Assembly: GCA_900557255.1 (NCBI GenBank)
Contig: USSA01000076.1
Span: 1-13,451 of the forward strand
DNA length: 13,451 nucleotides
Reading direction: 5' to 3'
DNA from: an uncultured Prevotella sp.
GTDB lineage: Bacteria > Bacteroidota > Bacteroidia > Bacteroidales > Bacteroidaceae
Part shown: one piece after another, positions 1 to 6,831 of the stretch
Position numbering within the stretch: the stretch's first letter is position 1
Layout: each line of letters starts with the position of its first letter
Notes under the pieces: model-generated
Database searches by the model: none
Told to the model about the DNA's origin: nothing
What the model saw: the letters and a program-made list of their open reading frames with translations, nothing else
Position numbers and translations under genes: made by a program

Positions 1-236
1 AGATGCTGCGCCTCGTCCATCGTTATCTCCTTTTCAAACTCATAGCGGGTCATGCCGCCATTTACCGACTTGCCCTTAATGGTAAGGTAAGCCTTCTCAT
101 CCCGTGTGCGAACCCGCACCGTAGCCCCTTCGGCAGGAATATATCCCTGCTGAATATGACTAGAAGAAAAGGCGGCGCTTTTATAAGCGTCGCCCTTCTT
201 AACGAGGAATTTTCTTTCTATCTCTAATCCACTCAT
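1..236 (-). CDS. CYTH-domain (triphosphate tunnel) protein, 3' end cut by window edge
   Basis: The visible 78 codons start with ATG at 236 and read MSGLEIERKFLVKKGDAYKS, followed by a segment with VRVRTRDEKAYLTIKGKS and TRYEFEKEI. The N-terminal ExExK signature (EIERK, residues 5-9), the RxR strand and the TIKGK strand are hallmarks of the CYTH/triphosphate tunnel metalloenzyme fold. This family hydrolyses inorganic triphosphate or related polyphosphorylated substrates using acidic and basic residues lining a beta tunnel and a divalent metal. The rest of the protein (usually about 150-160 residues in small bacterial members) lies outside the window. Only 4 bases separate its start from the stop of the upstream 49-residue membrane protein, so the two are almost certainly co-transcribed, perhaps from prfB onward. 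Substrate is unknown; old annotations as class IV adenylate cyclase would not be justified from this fragment. Confidence 0.85.
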   Translation of the reverse strand, partial: MSGLEIERKFLVKKGDAYKSAAFSSSHIQQGYIPAEGATVRVRTRDEKAYLTIKGKSVNGGMTRYEFEKEITMDEAQH

Positions 237-240
237 AGTT

Positions 241-390
241 TTATACTAATCTTGTTGCATAGATGGCAAAAAGAATACCGAGGACTATCAATCCACCGAA
301 TATCCACTTGATTACTTTCTCGCCTTTTGCAGCCTGTTTCTTCTGATAAGCCTCATGTTTGGCTCTTCTTAAGTCTTTATTTACACTCAT
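241..390 (-). CDS. Small single-pass membrane protein, 49 aa
   Basis: An ATG at 390 opens a 49-codon frame ending in TAA at 241-243. The N-terminal half (MSVNKDLRRAKHEAYQKKQA) is highly basic and polar. It is followed by one hydrophobic segment at about residues 28-46 (WIFGGLIVLGILFAIYAT) and a short RLV tail. Many positive charges before the helix predict an N-in, C-out inner-membrane protein by the positive-inside rule. It lies 21 bases after the prfB stop and 4 bases before the CYTH gene start, spacing typical of a real gene in an operon. I do not recognise a named family; small proteins of this form are common and uncharacterised in Bacteroidota. Coding status is inferred from the clean frame, tight spacing and coherent membrane topology. 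Confidence 0.7.
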   Translation of the reverse strand: MSVNKDLRRAKHEAYQKKQAAKGEKVIKWIFGGLIVLGILFAIYATRLV

Positions 391-411
391 AGTCGTATAT
401 TTTTTAGATTA

Positions 412-1539
412 TTATTGTTGTTCGTCATCATTCGTAGGGAACTCCATCAGGTATGCCTTGATGAAATCATCTATCTTGCCGTCCATCACGCCATCTACAT
501 CCGATGTCTGATAGTTGGTACGGTGGTCTTTCACACGACGGTCGTCGAAGACATAACTTCTAATCTGGCTTCCCCACTCTATCTTCTTCTTACCAGCCTC
601 AATCTTAGCCTTAGCCTCCAGACGCTTCTTCATGGCGCGGTCGTAGAGTTGGCTCTTCAAGAGCAACAATGCCTTGGCACGGTTCTTTGGCTGGTCACGG
701 GTCTCGGTATTCTCGATGAGGATTTCTTCTTCCTCGCCGGTATCAGGGTCAGTATACCAATAACGCAGACGGACACCGGATTCAACCTTATTCACATTCT
801 GACCACCGGCACCACTCGAACGGAAGGTATCCCAGGAGAGCTTGGCTGGGTCAACATACACCTCGATGGTATCATCTACCAGCGGTGTTACGAAGACACT
901 GGCGAAACTGGTCATTCGCTTGCCCTGGGCATTGAAAGGAGAAACACGCACCAGTCGGTGCACACCATTCTCGCTCTTCAGATAACCATAAGCGTACTCG
1001 CCGCCCTCAATGGTCATGGTCACGCTCTTGATACCAGCCTCATCGCCTTCCTGCATATCGGTGATGGTTACCTTGTAGCCATGAGCCTCAGCCCAGCGCA
1101 TATACATACGCATCAGCATCTGTGCCCAGTCCTGGCTTTCTGTACCACCGGCACCGGAATTAATCTTGAGCACGCAGTCCATCGGGTCTTCCTTCTGTCG
1201 AAGCATGTTCTTCAACTCCAGGTCTTCGATGGCTTTTATCGCCTTGGCATAATCGGCATCCACCTCTTCCTCGGTCACCATTTCGTCTTTATAGAAATCG
1301 AAGGCAAGCTGCAGTTCATCGGCATAAAGACGCACGGTCTTATAACCGTCGAGCCATTTCTGGATGCCCTTCACCTTCTTCATCTGCTCCTGTGCATACT
1401 TCGGGTCTTCCCAGAAGTCAGGAGCCTGGGTGCGGAGCTGCTCCTCTTCGAATTCTACTTTCTTCTGGTCTATATTGAGATAGTGATGCAGAGCGTCAGC
1501 TCTGTCCATCACATCCTTCAACTGGTCAGCTGTAATCAT
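412..1539 (-). CDS. prfB: Peptide chain release factor 2 (RF2)
   Basis: This 375-residue protein is a class I release factor that reads UGA and UAA stop codons and triggers peptidyl-tRNA hydrolysis in the ribosome. The catalytic GGQ is at residues 245-247 within SSGAGGQNVNKVESGVRL. The stop-codon-reading tripeptide is SPF at 200-202 (VRVSPFNAQGKR), which marks RF2 and not RF1 (PxT). Length matches full RF2. In E. coli, prfB has an in-frame UGA with a +1 programmed frameshift after codon 25. Here the equivalent place reads LHHYLNIDQKK (residues 17-27) in one frame, with no stop and no shift. The frame ends in tandem TAA TAA codons (414-409). It begins 38 bases after the acyl-CoA synthetase stop, and that gap is filled by a period-7 repeat. 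The small membrane protein and CYTH gene follow closely. Confidence 0.97.
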   Translation of the reverse strand: MITADQLKDVMDRADALHHYLNIDQKKVEFEEEQLRTQAPDFWEDPKYAQEQMKKVKGIQKWLDGYKTVRLYADELQLAFDFYKDEMVTEEEVDADYAKAIKAIEDLELKNMLRQKEDPMDCVLKINSGAGGTESQDWAQMLMRMYMRWAEAHGYKVTITDMQEGDEAGIKSVTMTIEGGEYAYGYLKSENGVHRLVRVSPFNAQGKRMTSFASVFVTPLVDDTIEVYVDPAKLSWDTFRSSGAGGQNVNKVESGVRLRYWYTDPDTGEEEEILIENTETRDQPKNRAKALLLLKSQLYDRAMKKRLEAKAKIEAGKKKIEWGSQIRSYVFDDRRVKDHRTNYQTSDVDGVMDGKIDDFIKAYLMEFPTNDDEQQ

Positions 1540-1573
1540 TAACTCTTAACTATAAACTTTTAACTTTAAACTT
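1539..1573. repeat. Period-7 AT-rich repeat in the prfB 5' spacer
   Basis: On the plus strand five consecutive heptamers fit one pattern, T(T/A)AACT(n): TTAACTC, TTAACTA, TAAACTT, TTAACTT, TAAACTT, at 1539-1573. They are followed by TAGATTA, which contains the stop of the upstream gene. The array fills nearly the whole gap between the acyl-CoA synthetase stop (1578-1580) and the prfB ATG (1539-1537). In the transcribed sense it reads as repeated AGTTTAA/AGTTAAA, so the prfB leader would be A/U-rich and unstructured. Function is unknown; it might keep the start site open or be a slippage-prone tract. Confidence 0.75.
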
Positions 1574-1577
1574 TAGA

Positions 1578-3386
1578 TTACTCCTCATACATCTTGTCAA
1601 TCTCCGCCTTGTAGTTCTTGTTGATGATAGGGCGGCGAATCTTCAAGGTATTGGTCAACTCACCCGACTCCATAGAGAAGTGGTGAGCCAGGAGGGTAAT
1701 GCGCTTAATCTGCTCATAATAAGCCAGATTTTGCTGGAGAATCTGGATACGGTCCATCAGCATCTTCTGCACCTTCTCGTTAGCACACAAATCTTCACGG
1801 CAGGTGAAGGCGATATGATGCTCACGTGCCCAGTCCTCCACGAGACGGAACTCTGGAACAACGAGGGCTGATACGAACTTGCGCTGGTCGGCAATAACAG
1901 CCACCTGATCGATAAACTTATCTACCAGGAGCAACGATTCTACCTGCTGCGGAGCGATATATTTACCATTCGATGTCTTGAACAGGTCCTTGATACGCTC
2001 GGTGAGATAAAGCTCGCCATCCTTCATGTAGCCGGCATCACCGGTATGGAAGAATCCATCCTTGTCGAATGCCTTCGCATTGGTGGTATCACGATGATAA
2101 TATCCCGGAGTGATGGTAGGACCTTTGAGGAGCACCTCATTATCCTCACCTATCTTTACCTGAATGCAGGAGATAGGGCGACCCACCGAACCCAGACTGC
2201 GTTTCTTGTCGAGATGATCGCAAGATACGGTAGCAAGACTCTCGGTCAGACCATAACCCACCACCATATTGATACCGATGGCATGTACAAACTCCTCTAC
2301 TTCCGGACTTACATAAGCACCCGCTGTAGGGAAGATATTCGGTTTTTCCAAGCCCAACTGCTTGCGAACCATGCTCAAAACGGTCTTGTTGATAATTCTA
2401 TATTCCAACTCCAATGTCAGAGGAGGGCGCTTGCAGTTTGCCAGATATTCTATATTCCGTTTCTTTCCTACCGCCAAGGCATGGTAAAAGAGTTTCTTCT
2501 GAAGAGGACCGGCATCATCCATCTTAGCCTTTACGGCGATATACACCTTCTCCCAGAAACGTGGCACACTACACATACAGGTAGGATGCATCTCTCTCAT
2601 ACTCTCCTGAATTTCATGAGGATAAGTATTGATGATGAGTTCGGCACCTTCGCTCAAGCAGAGATATGCCCATCCACGCTCAAAGATATGGGTGAATGGA
2701 AGGAAGTCGATGACACGGTCCTTTTCGGTAACAGGAATGCACTCATTGTTTGCCTTCAAAGCAGCATAATACTGGCTATAGGTCAGCATCACGCCCTTGC
2801 TATCTCCAGTTGTTCCACTGGTATAGAGGATATTAGCCAAATCATCCATACTCGCCTGCTTATAGAGTTCCTCTACCTCCGTCTGACGAGGAAGATTCTC
2901 TCCCAGCTTCAGGAAGTCCTTGAAATAGAGGGCTGCAGGGTCATGGGTACTGATGCGCACGCTGGAATCGAAGATGATGATACGCTCCAGAGATGGACAG
3001 AGGGCAAAGATACGGTGAGCCTTGTCATACTGCTCCTGTTCGCCAACAAAGAGGAAGCGAATCTGCGCATCATTAATCATATATTGAATCTGCTGCTCGC
3101 TGCTGTTGGCATAGAAAGGCACAGAGGTAACTCTGATACCGTACGCACCGAAGTCGGTGTACAGATAATGCACACAGTTCTGCGAGAAGACTGCGATTTT
3201 GTCAAGAGGTTTAGCCCCAAGATTCAGGAGGGCATTGCTCACTTGTTTCACTCTTAAGGAAAAGAGGTTGAATGAAACCGATTGCCACTGGTCGCTGCCA
3301 AACTTTCTGAAAGTTAAAGCAGTTTTCTCTCCCCATTTCTTGGCGAGATTATGTACCAGTACCGAAAGATGACTATTAATCTGCAT
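1578..3386 (-). CDS. Long-chain fatty acid-CoA ligase (AMP-forming)
   Basis: The product (602 residues from ATG at 3386, MQINSHLSVLVHNLAKKWGE) belongs to the adenylate-forming (ANL) superfamily, COG1022/FAA1-type, which activates fatty acids through an acyl-AMP intermediate to acyl-CoA. Visible motifs in order: the phosphate-binding loop TSGTTGDSKGV (189-199), the adenine/substrate motif GYGLTES (377-383), the ATP-ribose aspartate in FHTGD (446-450), the hinge region ERIKDLFKTSNGKYIAPQQVE (starting at 463), and a C-terminal catalytic-lysine region TNTLKIRR (579-585, K582). No signal peptide or membrane segment is seen, so it is cytoplasmic or membrane-peripheral. The frame stays open upstream to 3731, but that extension runs over the divergent M20 gene and lacks family similarity. 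A TTTG-N19-TATCTTTG promoter lies just upstream of the 3386 start. prfB follows 38 bases downstream. It probably feeds exogenous fatty acids into lipid synthesis. Confidence 0.93.
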   Translation of the reverse strand: MQINSHLSVLVHNLAKKWGEKTALTFRKFGSDQWQSVSFNLFSLRVKQVSNALLNLGAKPLDKIAVFSQNCVHYLYTDFGAYGIRVTSVPFYANSSEQQIQYMINDAQIRFLFVGEQEQYDKAHRIFALCPSLERIIIFDSSVRISTHDPAALYFKDFLKLGENLPRQTEVEELYKQASMDDLANILYTSGTTGDSKGVMLTYSQYYAALKANNECIPVTEKDRVIDFLPFTHIFERGWAYLCLSEGAELIINTYPHEIQESMREMHPTCMCSVPRFWEKVYIAVKAKMDDAGPLQKKLFYHALAVGKKRNIEYLANCKRPPLTLELEYRIINKTVLSMVRKQLGLEKPNIFPTAGAYVSPEVEEFVHAIGINMVVGYGLTESLATVSCDHLDKKRSLGSVGRPISCIQVKIGEDNEVLLKGPTITPGYYHRDTTNAKAFDKDGFFHTGDAGYMKDGELYLTERIKDLFKTSNGKYIAPQQVESLLLVDKFIDQVAVIADQRKFVSALVVPEFRLVEDWAREHHIAFTCREDLCANEKVQKMLMDRIQILQQNLAYYEQIKRITLLAHHFSMESGELTNTLKIRRPIINKNYKAEIDKMYEE

Positions 3387-3409
3387 AAGCTTATATTTAT
3401 ATTCTGATG

Positions 3410-3440
3410 CAAAGATAATAGAATTTGTCAAGAACACAAA
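3410..3440 (-). promoter_or_regulatory. Bacteroidetes-type promoter for the acyl-CoA synthetase
   Basis: On the minus strand TTTG (3440-3437), a 19-base spacer, and TATCTTTG (3417-3410) match the Bacteroidetes housekeeping sigma promoter (-33 TTTG, -7 TAnnTTTG) at the expected spacing. Transcription would begin near 3402-3405, leaving a short leader before the ATG at 3386. This also supports that start over the longer open frame. Confidence 0.8.
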
Positions 3441-3481
3441 ATAAAAAGATATTTTTTCCACTTTATCTGCTCTTTTTTTCG

Positions 3482-3489
3482 TATCTTTG
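3482..3489 (+). promoter_or_regulatory. Promoter -7 element for the M20 gene
   Basis: TATCTTTG at 3482-3489 matches the -7 consensus TAnnTTTG and sits 26 bases before the ATG at 3516. No clear TTTG lies at the expected 19-21 base spacing; only a T-run at 3452-3457 is near, so the -33 half is weak. The leader has an AAAGGGAG stretch just before the start that could act as a Shine-Dalgarno. Confidence 0.6.
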
Positions 3490-3515
3490 CCCCCAAAACA
3501 ATAAAAAGGGAGATT

Positions 3516-4580
3516 ATGATGACACAAGAAGAATATGTAAGCGATGCCGTGGATTTGCTGAAAAAGCTCATCGCCACCCCATCTATAAGCAGAAACGAGA
3601 AGGAGGCTGCCGACATCATGGAGCAGACCATCCGCAAATATGGTTTCGAATCTCATCGTGAGGCGAACAACATCTGGATTATCGACCCTCATTACGATGA
3701 GAGCCGACCTACCCTGCTGCTCAACGCTCACATCGACACCGTGAAGCCTGTGGCTTCATGGACACGCAACCCGTTTTCACCGGATGTAGAAGAGGGTGTA
3801 CTTTATGGTTTGGGCAGCAACGATTGCAGCGGCGGACTCTGTTCGCTTCTCCAGATATTCAGAATGCTGACCGCAAAGCCTCAGCAGTATAATCTTATCT
3901 ATCTGGCATCCGCCGAAGAAGAGGTGTCGGGAAAGGATGGCATTACCCGTGCCCTGCCTTTGCTTCCGCATATCGACCTTGCCATCGTAGGTGAACCTAC
4001 CGGCATGAACCCGGCTGTTGCCGAAAAGGGACTGATGGTGCTGGATGTGATTGCTCACGGAAAGAGCGGTCATGCTGCCCGCAACGAGGGAGTAAACGCT
4101 ATCTACGAGGCATTGGATGATATGCGATGGATTCGTGACTATAAGTTTGAGAAGGTAAGCGAGTTCCTGGGACCTACCAAGATGACGCTTACCGCAGTGA
4201 ATGCCGGAACCCAGCACAATGTGATTCCGGATAAGTGTACGATGCTTGTGGATATCCGCACCAACGAGTTTTACGACAACGAGGAGGTTTACAAGTTTAT
4301 CTGCCAGCACCTGAAGAGCGAGGTAAAGGCCCACAGTTTCCGTCTGAAGTCATCCCGCATCGACCCGGCGCATCCTCTTATCAGGAAATGTGTAGCCATG
4401 GGCATGAAGCCATTCGGCAGTCCTACCCTCAGCGACCAGGCTCTGATGCACTTCCCTTCGTTCAAACTGGGTCCTGGCGAATCTTCTCGCTCCCATTCAG
4501 CCGATGAATTTATCAGAATAAGCGAGATAGCTGATGCTATCGCCAAATACAAAGAGCTCTTAGATGGCGCTGCCATCTAA
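3516..4580 (+). CDS. M20 family zinc deacetylase/peptidase, ArgE-like
   Basis: This 354-residue cytoplasmic enzyme is an M20-family di-zinc hydrolase of the ArgE/DapE group, which removes N-acyl groups from amino acids or cleaves small peptides. The metal and catalytic residues are visible in order: H72 and D74 in NAHIDTV, bridging D103 in GLGSNDCSGG, the catalytic Glu pair E134/E135 in ASAEEEVSG, E160 in VGEPTG, and H327 in RSHSADEF near the C-terminus. The dimerisation/lid insert falls at about 175-285, starting with AHGKSGHAAR. In Bacteroidota the closest known role is deacylation of an N-acyl-ornithine or N-acyl-citrulline intermediate of arginine synthesis; some species use N-succinyl intermediates, so the exact substrate cannot be read from sequence. 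Two ATGs occur in tandem (3516 and 3519). It is the only plus-strand gene, divergent from the acyl-CoA synthetase and convergent with the amylase. A hairpin covers its last codons and stop. Confidence 0.88.
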   Translation: MMTQEEYVSDAVDLLKKLIATPSISRNEKEAADIMEQTIRKYGFESHREANNIWIIDPHYDESRPTLLLNAHIDTVKPVASWTRNPFSPDVEEGVLYGLGSNDCSGGLCSLLQIFRMLTAKPQQYNLIYLASAEEEVSGKDGITRALPLLPHIDLAIVGEPTGMNPAVAEKGLMVLDVIAHGKSGHAARNEGVNAIYEALDDMRWIRDYKFEKVSEFLGPTKMTLTAVNAGTQHNVIPDKCTMLVDIRTNEFYDNEEVYKFICQHLKSEVKAHSFRLKSSRIDPAHPLIRKCVAMGMKPFGSPTLSDQALMHFPSFKLGPGESSRSHSADEFIRISEIADAIAKYKELLDGAAI

Positions 4581-4587
4581 GAGCTCT
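4553..4587. terminator. 16-bp perfect hairpin across the M20 stop codon
   Basis: Bases 4553-4568 pair perfectly with 4572-4587, leaving a 3-base loop (GCT, 4569-4571). The arms are AGAGCTCTTAGATGGC and its exact reverse complement. The left arm encodes the end of the M20 protein (LLDG), and the right arm contains its TAA (4578-4580). It lies between convergent genes, 34 bases past the amylase stop. Downstream on the minus strand the sequence is T-rich (TTTGTATTT), and on the plus strand it is not clearly so. It best fits an amylase terminator that may also block or trim plus-strand transcripts. Confidence 0.7.
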
Positions 4588-4612
4588 GCTCGATTCATCA
4601 TTATATGTTTAC

Positions 4613-4643
4613 CTGCAGAATTACTTCACTACCTTTTCTGCAG
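4613..4643. repeat. 8-bp inverted repeat around the amylase stop
   Basis: CTGCAGAA (4613-4620) and TTCTGCAG (4636-4643) are exact inverted copies flanking a 15-base loop that contains the amylase TAA (4623-4621). This places a second, weaker hairpin next to the 16-bp one. It may protect the transcript 3' end or be chance. Confidence 0.4.
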
Positions 4644-6822
4644 AAGCATTTGCACCATTGATAGCAGTACCGGCAGTACCATCGTTGATAAAGAACTTAG
4701 CCTTGAGATATGCCGTAGGAATCTGAACCTTATACCAACCAGTCTTACCATTATGAGAAGCAGATGCATCGAAAGTCATCTTGACTCCTGGCCATGCAGC
4801 AGAAGAGGTTGTGCCATTATAGAAGTAGCAATAAACATTCTCCCAGTTGGAAGCGTTATCGAAGTAAACATACTCTGGATCAACGGTCTCATCTTCATGT
4901 ACCTTGGTCACAGTAGTGCTGTATGTTCCGTCAACATAGTAGCCGTGGTTGACAAAGTCCACGTTATTAGTTAACTTATTTCCATTACCATCCAAGAAAA
5001 TGAGTTGAGCAGGAGCAGTTGTCTCGGTGCCATCATAAGTCCACTTGAAGACATTCTTTCCAGAAACACTCTTACCTACAAGAGGCAACTTTTTATGGAT
5101 AGCATCATTCCATTCACCAGCATACTTAATTACAGGCTTAACCTTGTTATTCCATACATATACGGCTGCTGCCGCATTGGATGTCTCCAAGAAACAGGAG
5201 ATTTCGTCAGCCTTGCCCAATTCTGGAACGTAAGCCTTCACCTTCTTGTAAGTGACCGAACCTGTTTCTGTCTTGCCTTCCTTGTCAGTTGCACCCCAAG
5301 TGATAGTGACATTCTTACCATAGGCAACATCAGCACCTACAGTAAACTGCTTGGCAGCAGTAAAATCCTGCTTAGCACCATCATTCACCTGAATCCAGGC
5401 AGAAACAGCATTCAAAGGAGTAGCTGTCACGTTGAGCGTCTCATCAGAGAAGGCTGTACCATCAGCTGGATTGAAAACAACCTCAGGAGTCAGCACAATA
5501 GGACCAGCATTATAGATGACAGCAATACCTGACCCGCCAACATGACCCGAGATTGTAGAAGCATTGACGGTGAAAACGCCACCGCCTACCATATCCTTAT
5601 AAGTACCAGGCTTGAGCCACTTGCCGTCGCCAGCACCATTGGCTACGGTCACGTCACGGTCAGAACCACTTCCCAATACGATAATAGCGCCACTCTTACG
5701 AACCTGAGCACAAACGCCATTACCTTTTACATAATAGTTAGGCTCGCCGGCACAAGCATTGTGCATGTAGTTTACCTGAGCTACTTCAGCATCTTTGAAG
5801 TGAACGCTTCCCTTATCACCAAATTTGATATCATTCTTTGCCTTCTGAGCAGGACGGGAGAAATAAAGAGCGGTAGCTCCATTGTTTCCTGCTACAACTG
5901 CATAAGCACGGTCGATAACATTCTGGCTTTTATTCTTTGACTCACCACCATCGTTGGCATAAGTATCATGGCTTTCACCCCAATAAACCAACTTTTCTGT
6001 CTTTGCATTTCTCTGATTGAAATTACCTACTGACTCGTTGATAGAACCACCGGCAAAGGAATTGGCAAAACCATTACCATAACCATTATCGGTAATGCTC
6101 ATGTAGGTCTGATACTCTGGGAAAAGGACATTATCATCACCACCAGTACTGTCAAGGATCTCACCATAGTTGTACATCTCCTGATCCACCACATTCTGCA
6201 TAAAAGAGTCACCCTCAGAAGGCAAACCGATGTGCTTGATAGCATCCCAACGGATACCATCCACGCCACAGGCCTTCAAATCCTGGATGTATTGTTTGAT
6301 GATGGCTTGCACAGTAGGATTGTTGGTATCGAGGTCCCACATACCAATCATGCCAAATGTAACCTGATGGCGGTCGTGCCAGTTACCCACACCAAATCGT
6401 TCATGATAAAGACTCTCGTCCTTCAAGCGTGCAGCCACGTTAGGATGGTCGGTATGGTTGGCAACAACATCCACAATCACCTTGACACCATACTCATGAG
6501 CCTTAGCACAGAGGGCCTTCAGGTCAGCTTCAGTACCAAGACCGTTACCTATCTTAAAGTCGTATGGACGATAAACATCATACCAGACGGATCCTTTACC
6601 TGCTCTCTCATGAACAGGAGAAGTCTGAACGGCAGTAAAGCCTGCCTTGGCGATATTAGGAATTTCTTCCTGGATATCTGCCAACGTCCAGTCGAAACAA
6701 TGAAGGATGACACCATCCTGAATATTGTCTTTAAGACCATATTTGTTGTCTGCAAAGATGTTGGATGCCATGCTGAAGAGCATCACCAACATCAGAAGAC
6801 CATAATTGATTGTCTTTTTCAT
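4621..6822 (-). CDS. Secreted GH13 alpha-amylase with C-terminal starch-binding modules
   Basis: The 733-residue product hydrolyses internal alpha-1,4 links of starch. Residues 1-24 form a signal peptide (cleavage after NIFA) with no lipobox cysteine, so it is exported unlipidated. The GH13 barrel covers about 30-440. Region I is DVVANH (118-123), region II GIRWDAIKH (189-197) with nucleophile D193, region III YGEIL (219-223) with acid/base E221, and region IV ESHDTYAND (283-291) with D286. The YGEIL and ESHDTYAND forms resemble Bacillus subtilis AmyE (GH13_28). At about 445-527 is an Ig-like/CHB_HEX-like domain, then two CBM26-like modules (about 540-632 and 650-725) with aromatic motifs VYVWNNKV and NVYCYFYNG. 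It starts 9 bases after the stop of a companion protein carrying the same two modules. It lacks that protein's C-terminal tail. No SusC/SusD lies in the window. Confidence 0.95.
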   Translation of the reverse strand: MKKTINYGLLMLVMLFSMASNIFADNKYGLKDNIQDGVILHCFDWTLADIQEEIPNIAKAGFTAVQTSPVHERAGKGSVWYDVYRPYDFKIGNGLGTEADLKALCAKAHEYGVKVIVDVVANHTDHPNVAARLKDESLYHERFGVGNWHDRHQVTFGMIGMWDLDTNNPTVQAIIKQYIQDLKACGVDGIRWDAIKHIGLPSEGDSFMQNVVDQEMYNYGEILDSTGGDDNVLFPEYQTYMSITDNGYGNGFANSFAGGSINESVGNFNQRNAKTEKLVYWGESHDTYANDGGESKNKSQNVIDRAYAVVAGNNGATALYFSRPAQKAKNDIKFGDKGSVHFKDAEVAQVNYMHNACAGEPNYYVKGNGVCAQVRKSGAIIVLGSGSDRDVTVANGAGDGKWLKPGTYKDMVGGGVFTVNASTISGHVGGSGIAVIYNAGPIVLTPEVVFNPADGTAFSDETLNVTATPLNAVSAWIQVNDGAKQDFTAAKQFTVGADVAYGKNVTITWGATDKEGKTETGSVTYKKVKAYVPELGKADEISCFLETSNAAAAVYVWNNKVKPVIKYAGEWNDAIHKKLPLVGKSVSGKNVFKWTYDGTETTAPAQLIFLDGNGNKLTNNVDFVNHGYYVDGTYSTTVTKVHEDETVDPEYVYFDNASNWENVYCYFYNGTTSSAAWPGVKMTFDASASHNGKTGWYKVQIPTAYLKAKFFINDGTAGTAINGANASAEKVVK

Positions 6823-6831
6823 ATTCTGCTA

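Noticed and set aside
415..1542. 375-codon plus-strand frame opposite prfB
   Set aside because: Mirror of prfB codon bias with no recognisable domain; RF2 motifs are unambiguous on the minus strand.
2046..3257. 403-codon plus-strand frame opposite the acyl-CoA synthetase
   Set aside because: Antisense shadow; no domain, and the minus strand carries all ANL motifs.
3387..3731. N-terminal extension of the acyl-CoA synthetase frame to 3731
   Set aside because: It overlaps the opposite-strand M20 gene, runs through both promoters and has no family similarity; the ATG at 3386 fits the promoter and family length.
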